Positions 26,985 through 36,983 of a stretch of 64,000 bases of DNA are shown piece by piece. Below the pieces are notes generated by a model. That model worked only from the letters and a program-made list of their open reading frames with translations. It did not search any database and was not told where the DNA came from. Position numbers and translations under genes: made by a program. The stretch covers positions 54,547 through 118,546 of the forward strand of contig JAJDDT010000084.1 in NCBI GenBank assembly GCA_029260165.1, read 5' to 3'. How positions within the stretch are numbered: the first letter of the stretch is position 1; every line of letters begins with the position of its first letter. Origin of the DNA: Phycisphaerae bacterium. GTDB lineage: Bacteria; Planctomycetota; Phycisphaerae; UBA1845.

Positions 26985-29900
26985 ATGCACAACATCAAAT
27001 CGCAGCCCACCCACCGACGCCTCTTCCTCAAACCACCAGGCGCAAACCCCAACAAAATCGCCCAGCTCAAAACACAACTCGCAAACGCCATCGACATCCA
27101 GAAAGCCCTCGCCTGCCAATCCGTCAACATCCTGCCACCACTCACCGACCTCGAGGAAACCAGACGCACATTCACCATCGAATACGCCCCCGCCCACCCA
27201 ATCAACACCACCGCCCTCTTCAACCCCAACACCCCACCACCCGACAACAACGCACTCTTCAACGCAACCGCCACCGCCTTCGACGCACTCCGCACCGCCC
27301 ACGCTCCACCGACCGGAAAACCCGTCGTCCACGGCGGAATCTGCCCAGGCACCCTCCTGCTCGACGACAACGACAACCTCCTCATCACCGATTTCGGATG
27401 GGCACAAGCCATCTGCAAAACTCTCGGACCCACCGCCTACCTCAACCTCGCCATCGGATACGACCCCGACCACAACGCCGTCGTCTGGCAAATCCTAGAC
27501 AACGCCACCGCAGACCGCGACGACCGCATCTGCGGATTTATCGACCCACAAAAATACGGCTCCAGGCAAATCACAACCTTCGAACCCACCTCCGACATCA
27601 TCGCAGCCGCCTTCGTCCTCCACCTCGTTGCAGAACACCAACATCCCTTTTTCCCCAACGATCCCGACGCCCACCGCCTCGCCGCCACCGCCGAATTCCT
27701 CGGAATGCGCCAATACGACAACCAACGTCGCGACGACCTCGCAAATGCAACCGACGAAAGAATCAATACCTGGTCAAAAACCATCGCAAACTGCCTCGAA
27801 CGAACACCCCGCAATCGCCCCACCGCCACCGACGCCCATGCCGCCCTCACCAGCGCCGCCATATCCACAACCGAACCATCCGACCGCCTCAACCAAACCC
27901 TGCAATCACTCGAATCCAAAATCACCACACCCGACCCAAACACCCCGCCCCACCTGAATTGGCCACAAGCCGACAACATCGCCCGGCACGACAACGCCAC
28001 CCCCGAAATAACCCAACGCGCCCAAGAAGTCCTCCAAACATCCCAGACATCCTATCTTCTCAATAAAACCCAATCCTGCCTAAACTCCGACGACTGGTCC
28101 CGCGCCCGAACGCCAATTGAAGCATCGCTTCAAACCCAAACCCTGCCACCCGAATCCCGCCAGCAGGCCGAACAATTCAACAAGATTCTCCAAACCAGCC
28201 TCGAAACGTCTGCCGCGATCGCACAAATCACAAGCGACATTCAAAAATTCAACGACGCTGATCCGGTCGCAACGGTCGAATTCCTGGACGACATCCAATC
28301 CCGCGTCGCAAACCTCGCAGCCGCCGAAACTTGCGCTGCCACCAGCGACCAGATCCGCGAACTCCACGAAAACCTCGAACTGACCCTTGAATCCCTGGCC
28401 GAATTCGCCGAACAACTCGTCGCCGAAAAAGAGGCCGACGAAAAAACCACCACCAATTGGCTGACGTCCATTGAAGACGCGGTTCAAAACGAAAAGTGGG
28501 AATCCGCCGAATCGCTGCTCGCCGATCAACCCACCATCCGACACTGGCCTGAAGGGGCACTTGAAAAACGCAACGCCCTCCAAAAACAATGCGACGAACA
28601 CCGAATCGAGGAGCGCGCCCAGGCTGCCATCACCGCCGACCACGAGGCCGCACAGCGGTGGTTTGAAAAACTCAGCAACGCCGCAACCGCAGAAAACTGG
28701 GTCGAAGCAGCCATCGCGCTCGACGAAAAACCCACCCTCACGCACTGGCCTGCAGAGCTTCAACCACAAATCGAAACCCTGGAAAAAACGGTCACCGTCG
28801 AAAAACAGCGACTAGAAGAACACGAGTTGGCCCGACAATGGTGTTCACAGGTTCTCGCCGCCGTCGAAAACGAGGACTGGTCCCACGCGGTCGAGGTCTA
28901 CGCCCAACGACCCGTTCTCGAACATTGGCCTGCCGACGTCGTCGAAAAGGAGGACGGCTTCAAAGCGGTCATCGCCGAAAACCAGGAGACCCTCGAACTC
29001 GAGCAACGAATAACCGCCGAGCACCACCGTCAAGCCAACGAATGGCTCGCACGGGCGGAGGAGGAATTCAGGAATCAAAAATGGCAGAAACTCCGCGACA
29101 CACTCAATCAACCCCCCAAAATCGACCGCTGGCCTGACGGCGTCAAAGACCGCGCCACCAAACTGGACTCCATCTGCCAGGTCGAATTAACCGAACACGT
29201 CCTGCGCAAACTCGGTGAACGAACACGGGCTGTCACGCTGTTGGCCGAGGGATTTGTTCGCGATTGCGCCCGCGAAAAATACGCAACGTTCATCGATCCG
29301 AGCACGATCAACGCAACGATTGACAACGAACTGTTCACCTCCACCGTCTCCGGTGCCGACGGACACGCACACCTGACCGTGACCCTCCAACCTGCGGATC
29401 GAGACCCCGTCGAGGTTCTGTCCACGGAGCTTGATTTTGCCCTGGATGTCGACAAGCCCCACGTCTTCGATGACGGAAACCGACTGCGACAATCCGTCCA
29501 GACCTCGCTACACAACACCCTTCTTGATCTTCAGCAACGTCGCCCGATCGACATCCAGGAAAACCTGCGTCGCGGGTTGTTCCCGGACACCGATCTGCAA
29601 TTCGACACACCGAAGCTGCGCGAACACGTCGAGGCAGACATGATTCTCGTCTCGTCAACAAACGCGCCCGTCTCATCAACGGACACACCCGTCTCGTCAA
29701 TAGACACGCGCGTTTCGTCAACCCACACGCCCGTCTCCTTGAACGTCGCGCTGGTCTGGCATCCGGGTGAATTGCGCTGGGTCTTCGCCGACAGAACACG
29801 TGCACTGCGACGAATCTGCGACGTGGTAGCCGACGCGGTCATCGGTCCGTTGCGTTCCAGACTGCTCGACGCGGTACCCGCCCTTCGCCCATACGACGAC

Positions 29901-32846
29901 ATCCTCAACGTGGACGCAGCCCCCCCCACGACGCTGAACGAATGGAAACTCGATCAACCACTGACGCTCGCCGCACGCCTTTCGTTGCGTCCGGATGGGA
30001 AAAACGAGTCCGTCGACCTGTTCGCCTTCCCGCTGCAATGCAAACAACTCGGCCGGATCGAACTCGACATTGAACTGATCGACGCGGAATCCGCACTCGA
30101 AAGAATTCTCGTCGAAGCGCAGAAATCCTCGCAAACGCAGATGATCGGCGAACTCCGGACACGTTTGACCAGGGACGGCATCAAACCGACCGTCACATCA
30201 ACCCCCGCCAAAATCTCCAAACCCACGGACAACCTGTCGTATAGAATCGAGTTGAAACACCGCCGACCCATTACGCTATCCGCATCCTGGCAGGCAACGA
30301 GTTTCACCTATCAACTCGCGGATGGCTGGCGAGATGATGTGGACCGCCTCGCCGGAGCACCAAACGCAGGCGAACGATTCCGAGCCGTCCTCGTGCCACT
30401 CATCGTCGGATTTGTGTCAATCGCCACATTGGGCGGCGGGGGATATTACTACTACATCAATCGTCCGATCACCGAACAAAAAACCGTCAACGGGGGTCCC
30501 GGACCTGTCAACGTCGATCCGCAACGGAGCCTGGCTGGCGCTTTCGACGGCCGGCTCGAACAACTTCGCGACACCATCCGGTCATTCGGAGTGCTCGCAA
30601 ACGAGGTGGATAGGCTTGTTCCGGACCAGAACATTCCACAGGCCGACAACCCCGTCATCCGCTTCGACATGGTCGGATTGCAGGACGCGACAGGACAGAT
30701 TCGACTGGACCACGATCCATCGACCGACACATGGTCCCTGTCGGAAAACGCCAAAAACCTTGTCCGAACAAAGGCAGCCAACCTCGAACGACTGATGACG
30801 ACCGCGGTGGCTGACCGGACAGGCGAATTCGCCCGCGAAGCCGTCTCCCAAAACGCGGTCTCCGGCAACCTCGTCGATTTCATCGATCCGTTCAACGTGC
30901 GAACGTCAACCCAATCCGCCGACTGGAGCATTGAATCGGACGGTATCACCTGGTCCGCCGACGTGCAGACCACCATCGCGGTGGGCCAATACCAATCAAA
31001 CGATTCTGCGTTGTCCATACCTTTTGTCGTTCGAGCTGGATCCGTTGAATTCGCCTCAACCGGGAATCGCAACATCATCGACGCCAATATTTCAAACAGG
31101 GTCAAATCGTCGCTCATCGAGTTACAACAGCAGGCCCATCGCGATTGGATGTCAGCACTCGACGCAACCACGTTACCACCTGAACACACCATCACACCCC
31201 CGGCTGACGCAACCTCCCTTCGCGCTCGCGTCAGCGCCAATATCGCAACAAAACCGCTCCAGCCACGAACCTACAACGCAGACTGGAATCCCTCGACGCT
31301 TCAATACGTCGGCGAATCGACCTGGGATTCCGCCGTAACGCAAATCAAGCGGGCGATCTCGCTTCTGGAAACGTTGAACTCCTCCCTTCCGAATGACCAC
31401 TGGCTTCGACATGCGATCGAAAATCGGCGTGTGGCTGAACTTTCCCCGCCCACGGGTTCAACCTTGACGTTGGCTGCCACCGCACCCTGGGTCGCTGACG
31501 CATCGGTGGACCCTCGCACGCTGAACGAACGCGACCGACTCGAGCTGACCGTCGATTTGAACATCCTGTTCACAACCGATGACGCGAGCACCATCGACAT
31601 CTCGAAACTGACAAAACCAGACTATTGGCCTTTGATTGACCGATACGCGGAACTGATCGCCGCCCCGACGAAACTCGTGTCGCTGAACGCTTCGGAAATC
31701 GCAGGTATCGCCGCCACCGACGAGGCGGGATTACGAATCACGAACATCCTCGCAGACCTGGACGAACCGAATCGATACATGACACCAACCGCAGGCGCCA
31801 CGGGTGTGGTCGATTTTCAATTGACCCCGATTCCGAAACTGGACCTGCAATCGCAACTGAACTGGGAACCCAACGCAACGCTCGCATCATTGCCCGTCGA
31901 TCAGACGGTCATCACCTCCGCGACATCGAACGTTTCACCACCCACAACGTTCACCCGTTCGTTCACCCTCGGAAACGATGGGACGATCGTTTCGTCGTGG
32001 AGCAATCTGGCGGAAATCGAAAACGCGCTGAATGTCGTCGTCCCCCGCCTGGACGCACTGGACAAGCGGTTGGCGTCAATGGCGGACCGATCGAAACTGG
32101 AGTCCGAATTCAACGCGCTGCTGAACAGCAACGATACGCTCGATCTAAGCGCCGACCCTGCACAGGCACTGACTCTGTTGCGTCAGATATGGGCGCTCAA
32201 GGGTGACGGCAGGGACATGGCCAACGTGCCCGACGTGTCGGCGTTGTCGCGCAAACTGCGTACGCAATTGCTCAACCGGGGAATGACCGTTGAGCCTACC
32301 ATTTTCGGCGAATACTTCACCGGCAACACAACAACGTTTGCGATTTGTTGGAGCGCCAAGCCAACACGATCCGCGCCGGTCGAAGACGGACCGATGCTGT
32401 TGCGGCTGCTCGATAACGGCAACCCGCGAACAGATGGCGGTGGGATCGCACCTGAATCGATCGAAATGGGTCAGGCATTGCTCGGACGCATTTTGGACAC
32501 CATGCCCAACGCGGTGGTGGCAGACGGTTTTGACGAAACCCTGGGGCTGCTTCTTGCACCTGACGACAAAATCCTGCTCATTGAACTGGCTGAATTGCAA
32601 GCGTCAGCAGCCGAATACACCTCGTTTATTCAACCATTGGCTGCCTCCGGGGGTTCGATGACACGCCCCAAACGATGGAACCGATTGGCACAACTATCAC
32701 CCGACGACGGTTTTCAATGGGAATCTCATCTGGTCACATCACTCGCGACGGCCAACAACGTGTGGACGCCGATACCGAAATCGAATCCCGATGACCCACG
32801 CCGCTGGTCGATATCGACCATCGAACGGGCAACAGGATCACCCTGA
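26985..32846 (+). CDS. Giant pseudokinase - Trp-repeat - membrane protein, divergent from the T6SS operon
   Basis: About 1953 residues. Residues 50-290 look like a Ser/Thr kinase C-lobe. A hinge-like 'FTIEYAPAH' is followed by a catalytic loop reading VVHGGICPGTLLL (H116; HRD-K-N replaced by HGG-C-T), an intact DFG (D136), 'TSDIIAAAFVLHLVAEHQHP' for the F-helix and 'CLERTPRNRPTA' at the end. The catalytic Asp, Lys and Asn are missing, so phosphotransfer is unlikely. Four Trp-rich repeats of 60-68 residues start near residue 480, and a VSSTxTP heptapeptide repeat lies near 890. One membrane span is at about 1135-1160 (FRAVLVPLIVGFVSIATLGG). The remaining 790 or so residues are presumed periplasmic. 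The layout recalls PpkA. A start at 26871 would add 38 residues of doubtful text. Confidence 0.85.
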   Translation: MHNIKSQPTHRRLFLKPPGANPNKIAQLKTQLANAIDIQKALACQSVNILPPLTDLEETRRTFTIEYAPAHPINTTALFNPNTPPPDNNALFNATATAFDALRTAHAPPTGKPVVHGGICPGTLLLDDNDNLLITDFGWAQAICKTLGPTAYLNLAIGYDPDHNAVVWQILDNATADRDDRICGFIDPQKYGSRQITTFEPTSDIIAAAFVLHLVAEHQHPFFPNDPDAHRLAATAEFLGMRQYDNQRRDDLANATDERINTWSKTIANCLERTPRNRPTATDAHAALTSAAISTTEPSDRLNQTLQSLESKITTPDPNTPPHLNWPQADNIARHDNATPEITQRAQEVLQTSQTSYLLNKTQSCLNSDDWSRARTPIEASLQTQTLPPESRQQAEQFNKILQTSLETSAAIAQITSDIQKFNDADPVATVEFLDDIQSRVANLAAAETCAATSDQIRELHENLELTLESLAEFAEQLVAEKEADEKTTTNWLTSIEDAVQNEKWESAESLLADQPTIRHWPEGALEKRNALQKQCDEHRIEERAQAAITADHEAAQRWFEKLSNAATAENWVEAAIALDEKPTLTHWPAELQPQIETLEKTVTVEKQRLEEHELARQWCSQVLAAVENEDWSHAVEVYAQRPVLEHWPADVVEKEDGFKAVIAENQETLELEQRITAEHHRQANEWLARAEEEFRNQKWQKLRDTLNQPPKIDRWPDGVKDRATKLDSICQVELTEHVLRKLGERTRAVTLLAEGFVRDCAREKYATFIDPSTINATIDNELFTSTVSGADGHAHLTVTLQPADRDPVEVLSTELDFALDVDKPHVFDDGNRLRQSVQTSLHNTLLDLQQRRPIDIQENLRRGLFPDTDLQFDTPKLREHVEADMILVSSTNAPVSSTDTPVSSIDTRVSSTHTPVSLNVALVWHPGELRWVFADRTRALRRICDVVADAVIGPLRSRLLDAVPALRPYDDILNVDAAPPTTLNEWKLDQPLTLAARLSLRPDGKNESVDLFAFPLQCKQLGRIELDIELIDAESALERILVEAQKSSQTQMIGELRTRLTRDGIKPTVTSTPAKISKPTDNLSYRIELKHRRPITLSASWQATSFTYQLADGWRDDVDRLAGAPNAGERFRAVLVPLIVGFVSIATLGGGGYYYYINRPITEQKTVNGGPGPVNVDPQRSLAGAFDGRLEQLRDTIRSFGVLANEVDRLVPDQNIPQADNPVIRFDMVGLQDATGQIRLDHDPSTDTWSLSENAKNLVRTKAANLERLMTTAVADRTGEFAREAVSQNAVSGNLVDFIDPFNVRTSTQSADWSIESDGITWSADVQTTIAVGQYQSNDSALSIPFVVRAGSVEFASTGNRNIIDANISNRVKSSLIELQQQAHRDWMSALDATTLPPEHTITPPADATSLRARVSANIATKPLQPRTYNADWNPSTLQYVGESTWDSAVTQIKRAISLLETLNSSLPNDHWLRHAIENRRVAELSPPTGSTLTLAATAPWVADASVDPRTLNERDRLELTVDLNILFTTDDASTIDISKLTKPDYWPLIDRYAELIAAPTKLVSLNASEIAGIAATDEAGLRITNILADLDEPNRYMTPTAGATGVVDFQLTPIPKLDLQSQLNWEPNATLASLPVDQTVITSATSNVSPPTTFTRSFTLGNDGTIVSSWSNLAEIENALNVVVPRLDALDKRLASMADRSKLESEFNALLNSNDTLDLSADPAQALTLLRQIWALKGDGRDMANVPDVSALSRKLRTQLLNRGMTVEPTIFGEYFTGNTTTFAICWSAKPTRSAPVEDGPMLLRLLDNGNPRTDGGGIAPESIEMGQALLGRILDTMPNAVVADGFDETLGLLLAPDDKILLIELAELQASAAEYTSFIQPLAASGGSMTRPKRWNRLAQLSPDDGFQWESHLVTSLATANNVWTPIPKSNPDDPRRWSISTIERATGSP
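28440..29160 (+). repeat. Four tandem tryptophan-rich protein repeats within the pseudokinase gene
   Basis: Repeat units begin with a Trp codon at 28458, 28659, 28839 and 29043, giving spacings of 67, 60 and 68 codons. Each reads W[LFC]-x(11-13)-[ED or QK]-W-x(n)-A/L-x-P-x-[IL]-x-[HR]-W-P. The closing motifs are IRHWPEG, LTHWPAE, LEHWPAD and IDRWPDG. Between units the text is charged and probably helical. I know no named domain with this pattern. Confidence 0.75.
29649..29732 (+). repeat. 21-nt tandem repeat, four copies, coding VSS[TI]-x-[TA]-[PR]
   Basis: Four back-to-back 21-base units (starts 29649, 29670, 29691, 29712) encode VSSTNAP, VSSTDTP, VSSIDTR and VSSTHTP, followed by a partial unit. 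The period is exactly seven codons, so copy-number change would keep the frame. It lies in a linker of the giant pseudokinase, on the cytoplasmic side of the span. Confidence 0.9.
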
Positions 32847-32863
32847 CAAATCAACAATCGCCG

Positions 32864-33304
32864 TCACCGCGAACCGGGTCCGTGCATGTAATCCTGCATG
32901 TATTCAATCGTTTGCTGCTGCTCGCGATGTTCGAGGGCCATGATATCGCCGCTGGAGATCATCCCGAGCAGGACACCCTCCTCCATCACCGGAAGATGGC
33001 GGATTCGCTTTTCGGTCATCACGCTCCGACACTCCGCCAACTTCGAACCAGGCTTGCAACAGGCGACCGGAGACGACATGACGTCCTTGACAATCGTCGC
33101 ACTGGGGTCTTTGTGCTTCGCAACGACGCGGTTGAGCACGTCACGCTCGGAAAAAATCCCAATCACACGATCCTCACGCATCACCACCAGCGACCCAATG
33201 TGACGGTCGCTCATGATCCTGGCTGCGTCCATCACGGTGGCGTCCTCCGAAATGGTCGCAACAGGCTCCGTCCGTTTGTCGAGAATGTCTTTCGCTGTGG
33301 GCAT
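32864..33304 (-). CDS. CBS-domain protein
   Basis: A 146-residue soluble protein made of two CBS motifs. The first is 'ISEDATVMDAARIMSDRHIG' followed by 'LVVMREDRVIGIFSERDVL'. The second is 'VACCKPGSKLAECRSVMTEK' followed by 'IRHLPVMEEGVLLGMISSGD'. Stand-alone CBS pairs bind adenosyl ligands and act as sensors; no partner domain is present. The start MPTAKDIL at 33304 is preferred to a longer reading to 33391, because CBS pairs typically begin about 12 residues before the first motif. It converges with the giant pseudokinase gene, leaving a 17-base gap, and lies 92 bases from trxB. Confidence 0.92.
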   Translation of the reverse strand: MPTAKDILDKRTEPVATISEDATVMDAARIMSDRHIGSLVVMREDRVIGIFSERDVLNRVVAKHKDPSATIVKDVMSSPVACCKPGSKLAECRSVMTEKRIRHLPVMEEGVLLGMISSGDIMALEHREQQQTIEYMQDYMHGPGSR

Positions 33305-33396
33305 GTCACACGTCTCCGTCAGAATTGTCCGCAAATCCGACCGCCATACTAACACACGCAAAACGCGACGCGAGAGAATAATCTCCTCCACGCGAA

Positions 33397-34434
33397 CTAT
33401 TCGATACCCTGGTCAGCCAACCATCGCTCCGCATCGATCGCAGCCTTGCAACCCATCCCTGCCGCTGTAATCGCCTGCCTGTAGACCGCATCCGCCAGAT
33501 CACCCGCCGCAAAAACCCCCTCAACACTGGTCACCGATCGCGGCGGATCCTTCAACACGACATATTTCTTGTCATCAAGCTCGACCTGCCCCTCGATAAA
33601 CTGCGTCGCGGGGGTGTGACCTATCGCGGCGAAAAACCCGCGACAATCCAGCGTGCTCGTTTCGTTGCTCTTGATGTTTTTGAGCTTCACCCCGGTCACA
33701 TGATCATCTCCGAGAATATCCTCGACGACCGAATTCCACACCACCTCGATCTTCTCATTACCCAACACGCGGTCACGCATGATCTTCGACGCGCGCAACT
33801 CCTCACGCCGGTGCACCTGATACACCCTGCTGCCAAATTTGGAAAGATAACTCGCCTCCTCGCACGCAGAATCACCACCCCCCACGACAACCAGAGGCTG
33901 ATCGCGAAAAATCGGCAACGCCCCGTCGCAAACCGCGCACGCACTCACCCCACCACCGCTCTCCGCCAACCGCTTTTCATTCTCCAACCCAAGCCAGTTC
34001 GCCGTCGCACCCGTCGCGATGATCACCGAGTGCGATTGAATCAACTCGTCCCTGTCGCTCCATATCCTGAACGGACGCGACGAAAAATCGACCCGCGACG
34101 CATCCTGATAGGTGTACAAATGACCACCATGCTCGTCCAGCTTCGGATTCTGACCATTGTCCGTCATCACACGCGTGCCAAACCGCACCGCCTGCTTCTC
34201 GAACAACGCCATCATTTCCTTGCCATCAACGCCATCCGGAAAACCAGGATAGTTCTCAACCTCGGTCGTCAACATCAGTTGCCCACCCGGCATGATCGTC
34301 GACGGAACCGTTTTGGGACGACCCGCGAATACCAACGGATCCAGACTCGCACGCGCCGCGTAAATCGCCGCCGTCCAGCCAGCCGGTCCCGAACCAACAA
34401 TCACAACCCGTTCAATGCCTGCGTCGCCACTCAT
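33397..34434 (-). CDS. trxB: Thioredoxin reductase
   Basis: A 345-residue flavoprotein of the low-molecular-weight thioredoxin reductase type, reducing thioredoxin with NADPH. The FAD-binding GxGxxG is at '[20 protein letters not shown]' near the N-terminus. The redox pair is in ACAVCDGA, the NADPH site is '[17 protein letters not shown]', and the C-terminal FAD motif is '[10 protein letters not shown]'. The length is typical. A thioredoxin gene lies at 41 kb, not adjacent. A possible promoter lies about 50 bases upstream. The ATG at 34434 directly precedes the Rossmann strand. Confidence 0.96.
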   Translation of the reverse strand: MSGDAGIERVVIVGSGPAGWTAAIYAARASLDPLVFAGRPKTVPSTIMPGGQLMLTTEVENYPGFPDGVDGKEMMALFEKQAVRFGTRVMTDNGQNPKLDEHGGHLYTYQDASRVDFSSRPFRIWSDRDELIQSHSVIIATGATANWLGLENEKRLAESGGGVSACAVCDGALPIFRDQPLVVVGGGDSACEEASYLSKFGSRVYQVHRREELRASKIMRDRVLGNEKIEVVWNSVVEDILGDDHVTGVKLKNIKSNETSTLDCRGFFAAIGHTPATQFIEGQVELDDKKYVVLKDPPRSVTSVEGVFAAGDLADAVYRQAITAAGMGCKAAIDAERWLADQGIE

Positions 34435-34482
34435 TGATGTCACCAGCTCCAAAAACAAAAAAACCAAACACTCGCTCGACCG

Positions 34483-34510
34483 ATCATAGTACGATCACAT
34501 GCTCAGGCAA
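34483..34510 (-). promoter_or_regulatory. Possible sigma70-type promoter of trxB
   Basis: Read on the minus strand, TTGCCT (34510-34505) and TATGAT (34488-34483) are separated by 16 bases. The -10 matches consensus at 5 of 6 bases and the -35 at 4 of 6. It would give a leader of about 40 bases before the trxB ATG. This is pattern-based only. Confidence 0.35.
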
Positions 34511-34532
34511 CCCACCGACATCAGACCGCGCA

Positions 34533-36893
34533 TCACGGCGAGAATGACCCGACGATCGCGACGTTGCGACCGAACACCGTCTCGCCCGCACGCACCGTCA
34601 CAACCCGCGGCAAACCATCCCGCAACCCCATTCCGCAAACATCGCCCGACTCGCAAACAATCCCGTCACCATCCCGATCCGTCCCCGCCATCAAAACGTA
34701 ATCACCCGCCTCAATCCCCGACATCGCGAACTCAAACCCGTCCCGATTGGTCGCAATACTCCGCCCAACTTCCTCCCCATCCGCCAGCGACCGGATCGAA
34801 ACAACAACTTCCTCGTCCAACACCGGCCCATCCCCAACCGTCATAACAACGCGAACCCGATCACCATTCCCGTCCGCCGTCTCAATCGTCACAAAACCGT
34901 CATACACCCCCGCCCGCAACCCCAATCGACTGACGCGGACCACCACGCCCCCAATCGTCGCGTCCGCAGCACCACCCACCGTCGTCACACCCAACCAACC
35001 AACGCCGCCATCGTCACCCGAAACGTTCACAACCCGCACCACCCCCGCACCATCGTTACCAACCCCAATCGTCGCCGAATCCTCATCCGCCCCGATCGCA
35101 ACCACCGTCTCAGACACCGAAATAATCGCCTCACCACCCGCGCGCTCCGCCATCGCCCGACGCACCGCCACTCCCGCATCCAGAATCCCCGCGCCGAATG
35201 AATCATCCCGACCCGGTTCACCCACATCGCGCGCCGACTCGACCAACACCGCACGCACCTCCGCAGGCGTCAGCTCCGAATGCACCCCCAACACCAGGGC
35301 AGCCACCCCCGACACATGCGCAGCCGACATACTCGTCCCCTCAAGGCGACCAAACCCAGGCTCAAGCGTCTCATCCCGACCCGTCGCGTGCGTGCTCAAA
35401 ACACCGTCATTGTCCCCGTCACCGTCCATATCCACGTCAACATCCCCCCCCGGCGACACCAGATCGATCCACGCCCCAAAATTCGTATAGTCCGTCACGT
35501 TTTCATCCACCCCCACCGCCCCAACCGCAATCACGTCTTCAAACGCACTCGGAAAATTAGGCTTGTCCGTCGCGTTGTTCCCCGCCGCCCCAACGATCAC
35601 CACACCCGCAGCAGCCGCTTCCTCAATCGCCATCCGCAGACACACCGGCTCCGGCAGATCCGGTCGCCTCGCAATACTGAGATTGATCACGTCCGCACGC
35701 CGCTCGGGCAATTCCCCCGACACATTCTCCAGACCAGCCGCATACCGAATCGCCTCGGACACATCGAAATTTGTCGCCAACCCCGCCAACCCGAACGCCC
35801 GCACCGGCAGAATCCGCGTCCGCCAGGTAATCCCAGCCACCCCCGTCAAATTGTTCGTCGCCGCCGCGATGATTCCCGAAATGTGCGTCCCATGATAACT
35901 ACCACTGTCGCTGCTCGGACGATCACCCGGATCCGTCGCGTCAGCGTCCCGACCGTCACCATCCAGACTCACCTCCGCGTCCGAAACAAAATCAAACCCC
36001 GACAGCAACCGCCCCGTCAAATCAGGATGGTCAAACCGCACCCCCGAATCGATGACCGCCACAACAACATCATCACGCCCCATCGTCACATCCCACGCAT
36101 CGCTCGCCCGGATCATCGACAGAGGCCACTGCCGCCCGAACAGCGGATCATTCGGAATCGCCGCCAACGAAAAATGGTCATTCGCTTCGACACCGACGAC
36201 ACCACGACATTTGCGAACACAACCCAACGTCCCAACCACCTCATCCCCCGCAATTCCGACCCGCAACACGCCCGCCGGCGATCGATCCAGAATCGCTGCC
36301 CCACACCGTTCAACGCATTCGGACGCAACATCACCCACCCCGCGCTCCGTCACAATCAACCAGTCGCCGGACCACGGCGCAGCAACCACCCGCCTCGCGA
36401 TGAACGCATCGGATGTCTCCGCCACAGCCGACAGCTTGACCGTATACGCCGTTGCCCCCGTCGCCGACACGCCAATCAACACCGCCCCCGACAATTCAAT
36501 CGTCTCTTGAATCAACTCCCCAAGCCCGACCGAAATCGTTCGATCATCCCCATCGTCCACATCTGAAATGTCAAACACCAAACCCCCCGCACCGCCCCCA
36601 ATTCCAACACCGCCACCATTCACCGTCACCAACAGCGTTCCCACCACGTCCAGTCGAAACCCGTCACGCCCACCCACTGGCACATGCCCCACCAACCGCA
36701 ACGTCTCCCCAGCCCGCAATGACAAGACCCCTTCCCCAACAGCCTCGCCAGCCACAACCCGCTCCGTTACCCGGTCCACCGCAATGACCTGCCCCTCCAC
36801 TCCACCCGTCTGCGGCCCACACCCCCCAATCATCAGCACCAGCCCCATCGTCAGGACGCACGCGCGACGGGCTGATCGCGACAGATTTCCCAT
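34533..36893 (-). CDS. Subtilisin-like (S8) protease, lipoprotein
   Basis: A 786-residue secreted serine protease. The signal peptide ends in a lipobox (MIGG-C25), predicting membrane attachment. A 220-residue N-terminal region resembles a pre-peptidase/inhibitor part. The catalytic triad is intact: Asp282 in AVIDSGVRFDHPDL, His334 in YHGTHISG, Ser521 in EGTSMSAAH, with oxyanion Asn439 in AAGNN. Asp-rich stretches (DVDVDMDGDGDNDG) may bind calcium. The C-terminal 200 residues are beta-rich and end with a DRDGDGIVCESGDVCGMG element of planctomycete style. It is divergent, with a 90-base gap, from a lipoprotein metallopeptidase gene. The ATG at 36893 was chosen because it begins the signal peptide; the upstream extension has none. 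Confidence 0.94.
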   Translation of the reverse strand: MGNLSRSARRACVLTMGLVLMIGGCGPQTGGVEGQVIAVDRVTERVVAGEAVGEGVLSLRAGETLRLVGHVPVGGRDGFRLDVVGTLLVTVNGGGVGIGGGAGGLVFDISDVDDGDDRTISVGLGELIQETIELSGAVLIGVSATGATAYTVKLSAVAETSDAFIARRVVAAPWSGDWLIVTERGVGDVASECVERCGAAILDRSPAGVLRVGIAGDEVVGTLGCVRKCRGVVGVEANDHFSLAAIPNDPLFGRQWPLSMIRASDAWDVTMGRDDVVVAVIDSGVRFDHPDLTGRLLSGFDFVSDAEVSLDGDGRDADATDPGDRPSSDSGSYHGTHISGIIAAATNNLTGVAGITWRTRILPVRAFGLAGLATNFDVSEAIRYAAGLENVSGELPERRADVINLSIARRPDLPEPVCLRMAIEEAAAAGVVIVGAAGNNATDKPNFPSAFEDVIAVGAVGVDENVTDYTNFGAWIDLVSPGGDVDVDMDGDGDNDGVLSTHATGRDETLEPGFGRLEGTSMSAAHVSGVAALVLGVHSELTPAEVRAVLVESARDVGEPGRDDSFGAGILDAGVAVRRAMAERAGGEAIISVSETVVAIGADEDSATIGVGNDGAGVVRVVNVSGDDGGVGWLGVTTVGGAADATIGGVVVRVSRLGLRAGVYDGFVTIETADGNGDRVRVVMTVGDGPVLDEEVVVSIRSLADGEEVGRSIATNRDGFEFAMSGIEAGDYVLMAGTDRDGDGIVCESGDVCGMGLRDGLPRVVTVRAGETVFGRNVAIVGSFSP

Positions 36894-36929
36894 CCGGCAA
36901 CCTTCGGCGATTACACCAGTTACGACTAT

Positions 36930-36958
36930 TTGACCGATAGATAACCCAGTCATAGACT
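36930..36958 (+). promoter_or_regulatory. Probable sigma70-type promoter for the metallopeptidase gene
   Basis: TTGACC (36930-36935), a 17-base spacer, then TAGACT (36953-36958). The -35 matches 5 of 6 and the -10 matches 4 of 6. It points toward the ATG at 36984, giving a leader of about 18-20 bases. It lies in the 90-base divergent gap with the subtilase gene. Confidence 0.42.
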
Positions 36959-36983
36959 TCCGCGAACCTCGAGGCCAACCACC

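Noticed and set aside
26846..26985. TTGACG at 26846 as promoter of the giant pseudokinase gene, and the start at 26871
   Set aside because: No good -10 at proper spacing (TAAATG at 16 bases is poor). The 38 extra N-terminal residues look untranslated, so the start at 26985 was preferred.
27300..27420. Active Ser/Thr kinase call for the giant protein
   Set aside because: DFG is present but the HRD Asp, the catalytic-loop Lys and the Asn are all replaced, so an active-kinase annotation is not supported.
35280..36566. 428-codon plus-strand frame
   Set aside because: Antisense to the intact subtilase gene whose catalytic triad proves the coding strand.
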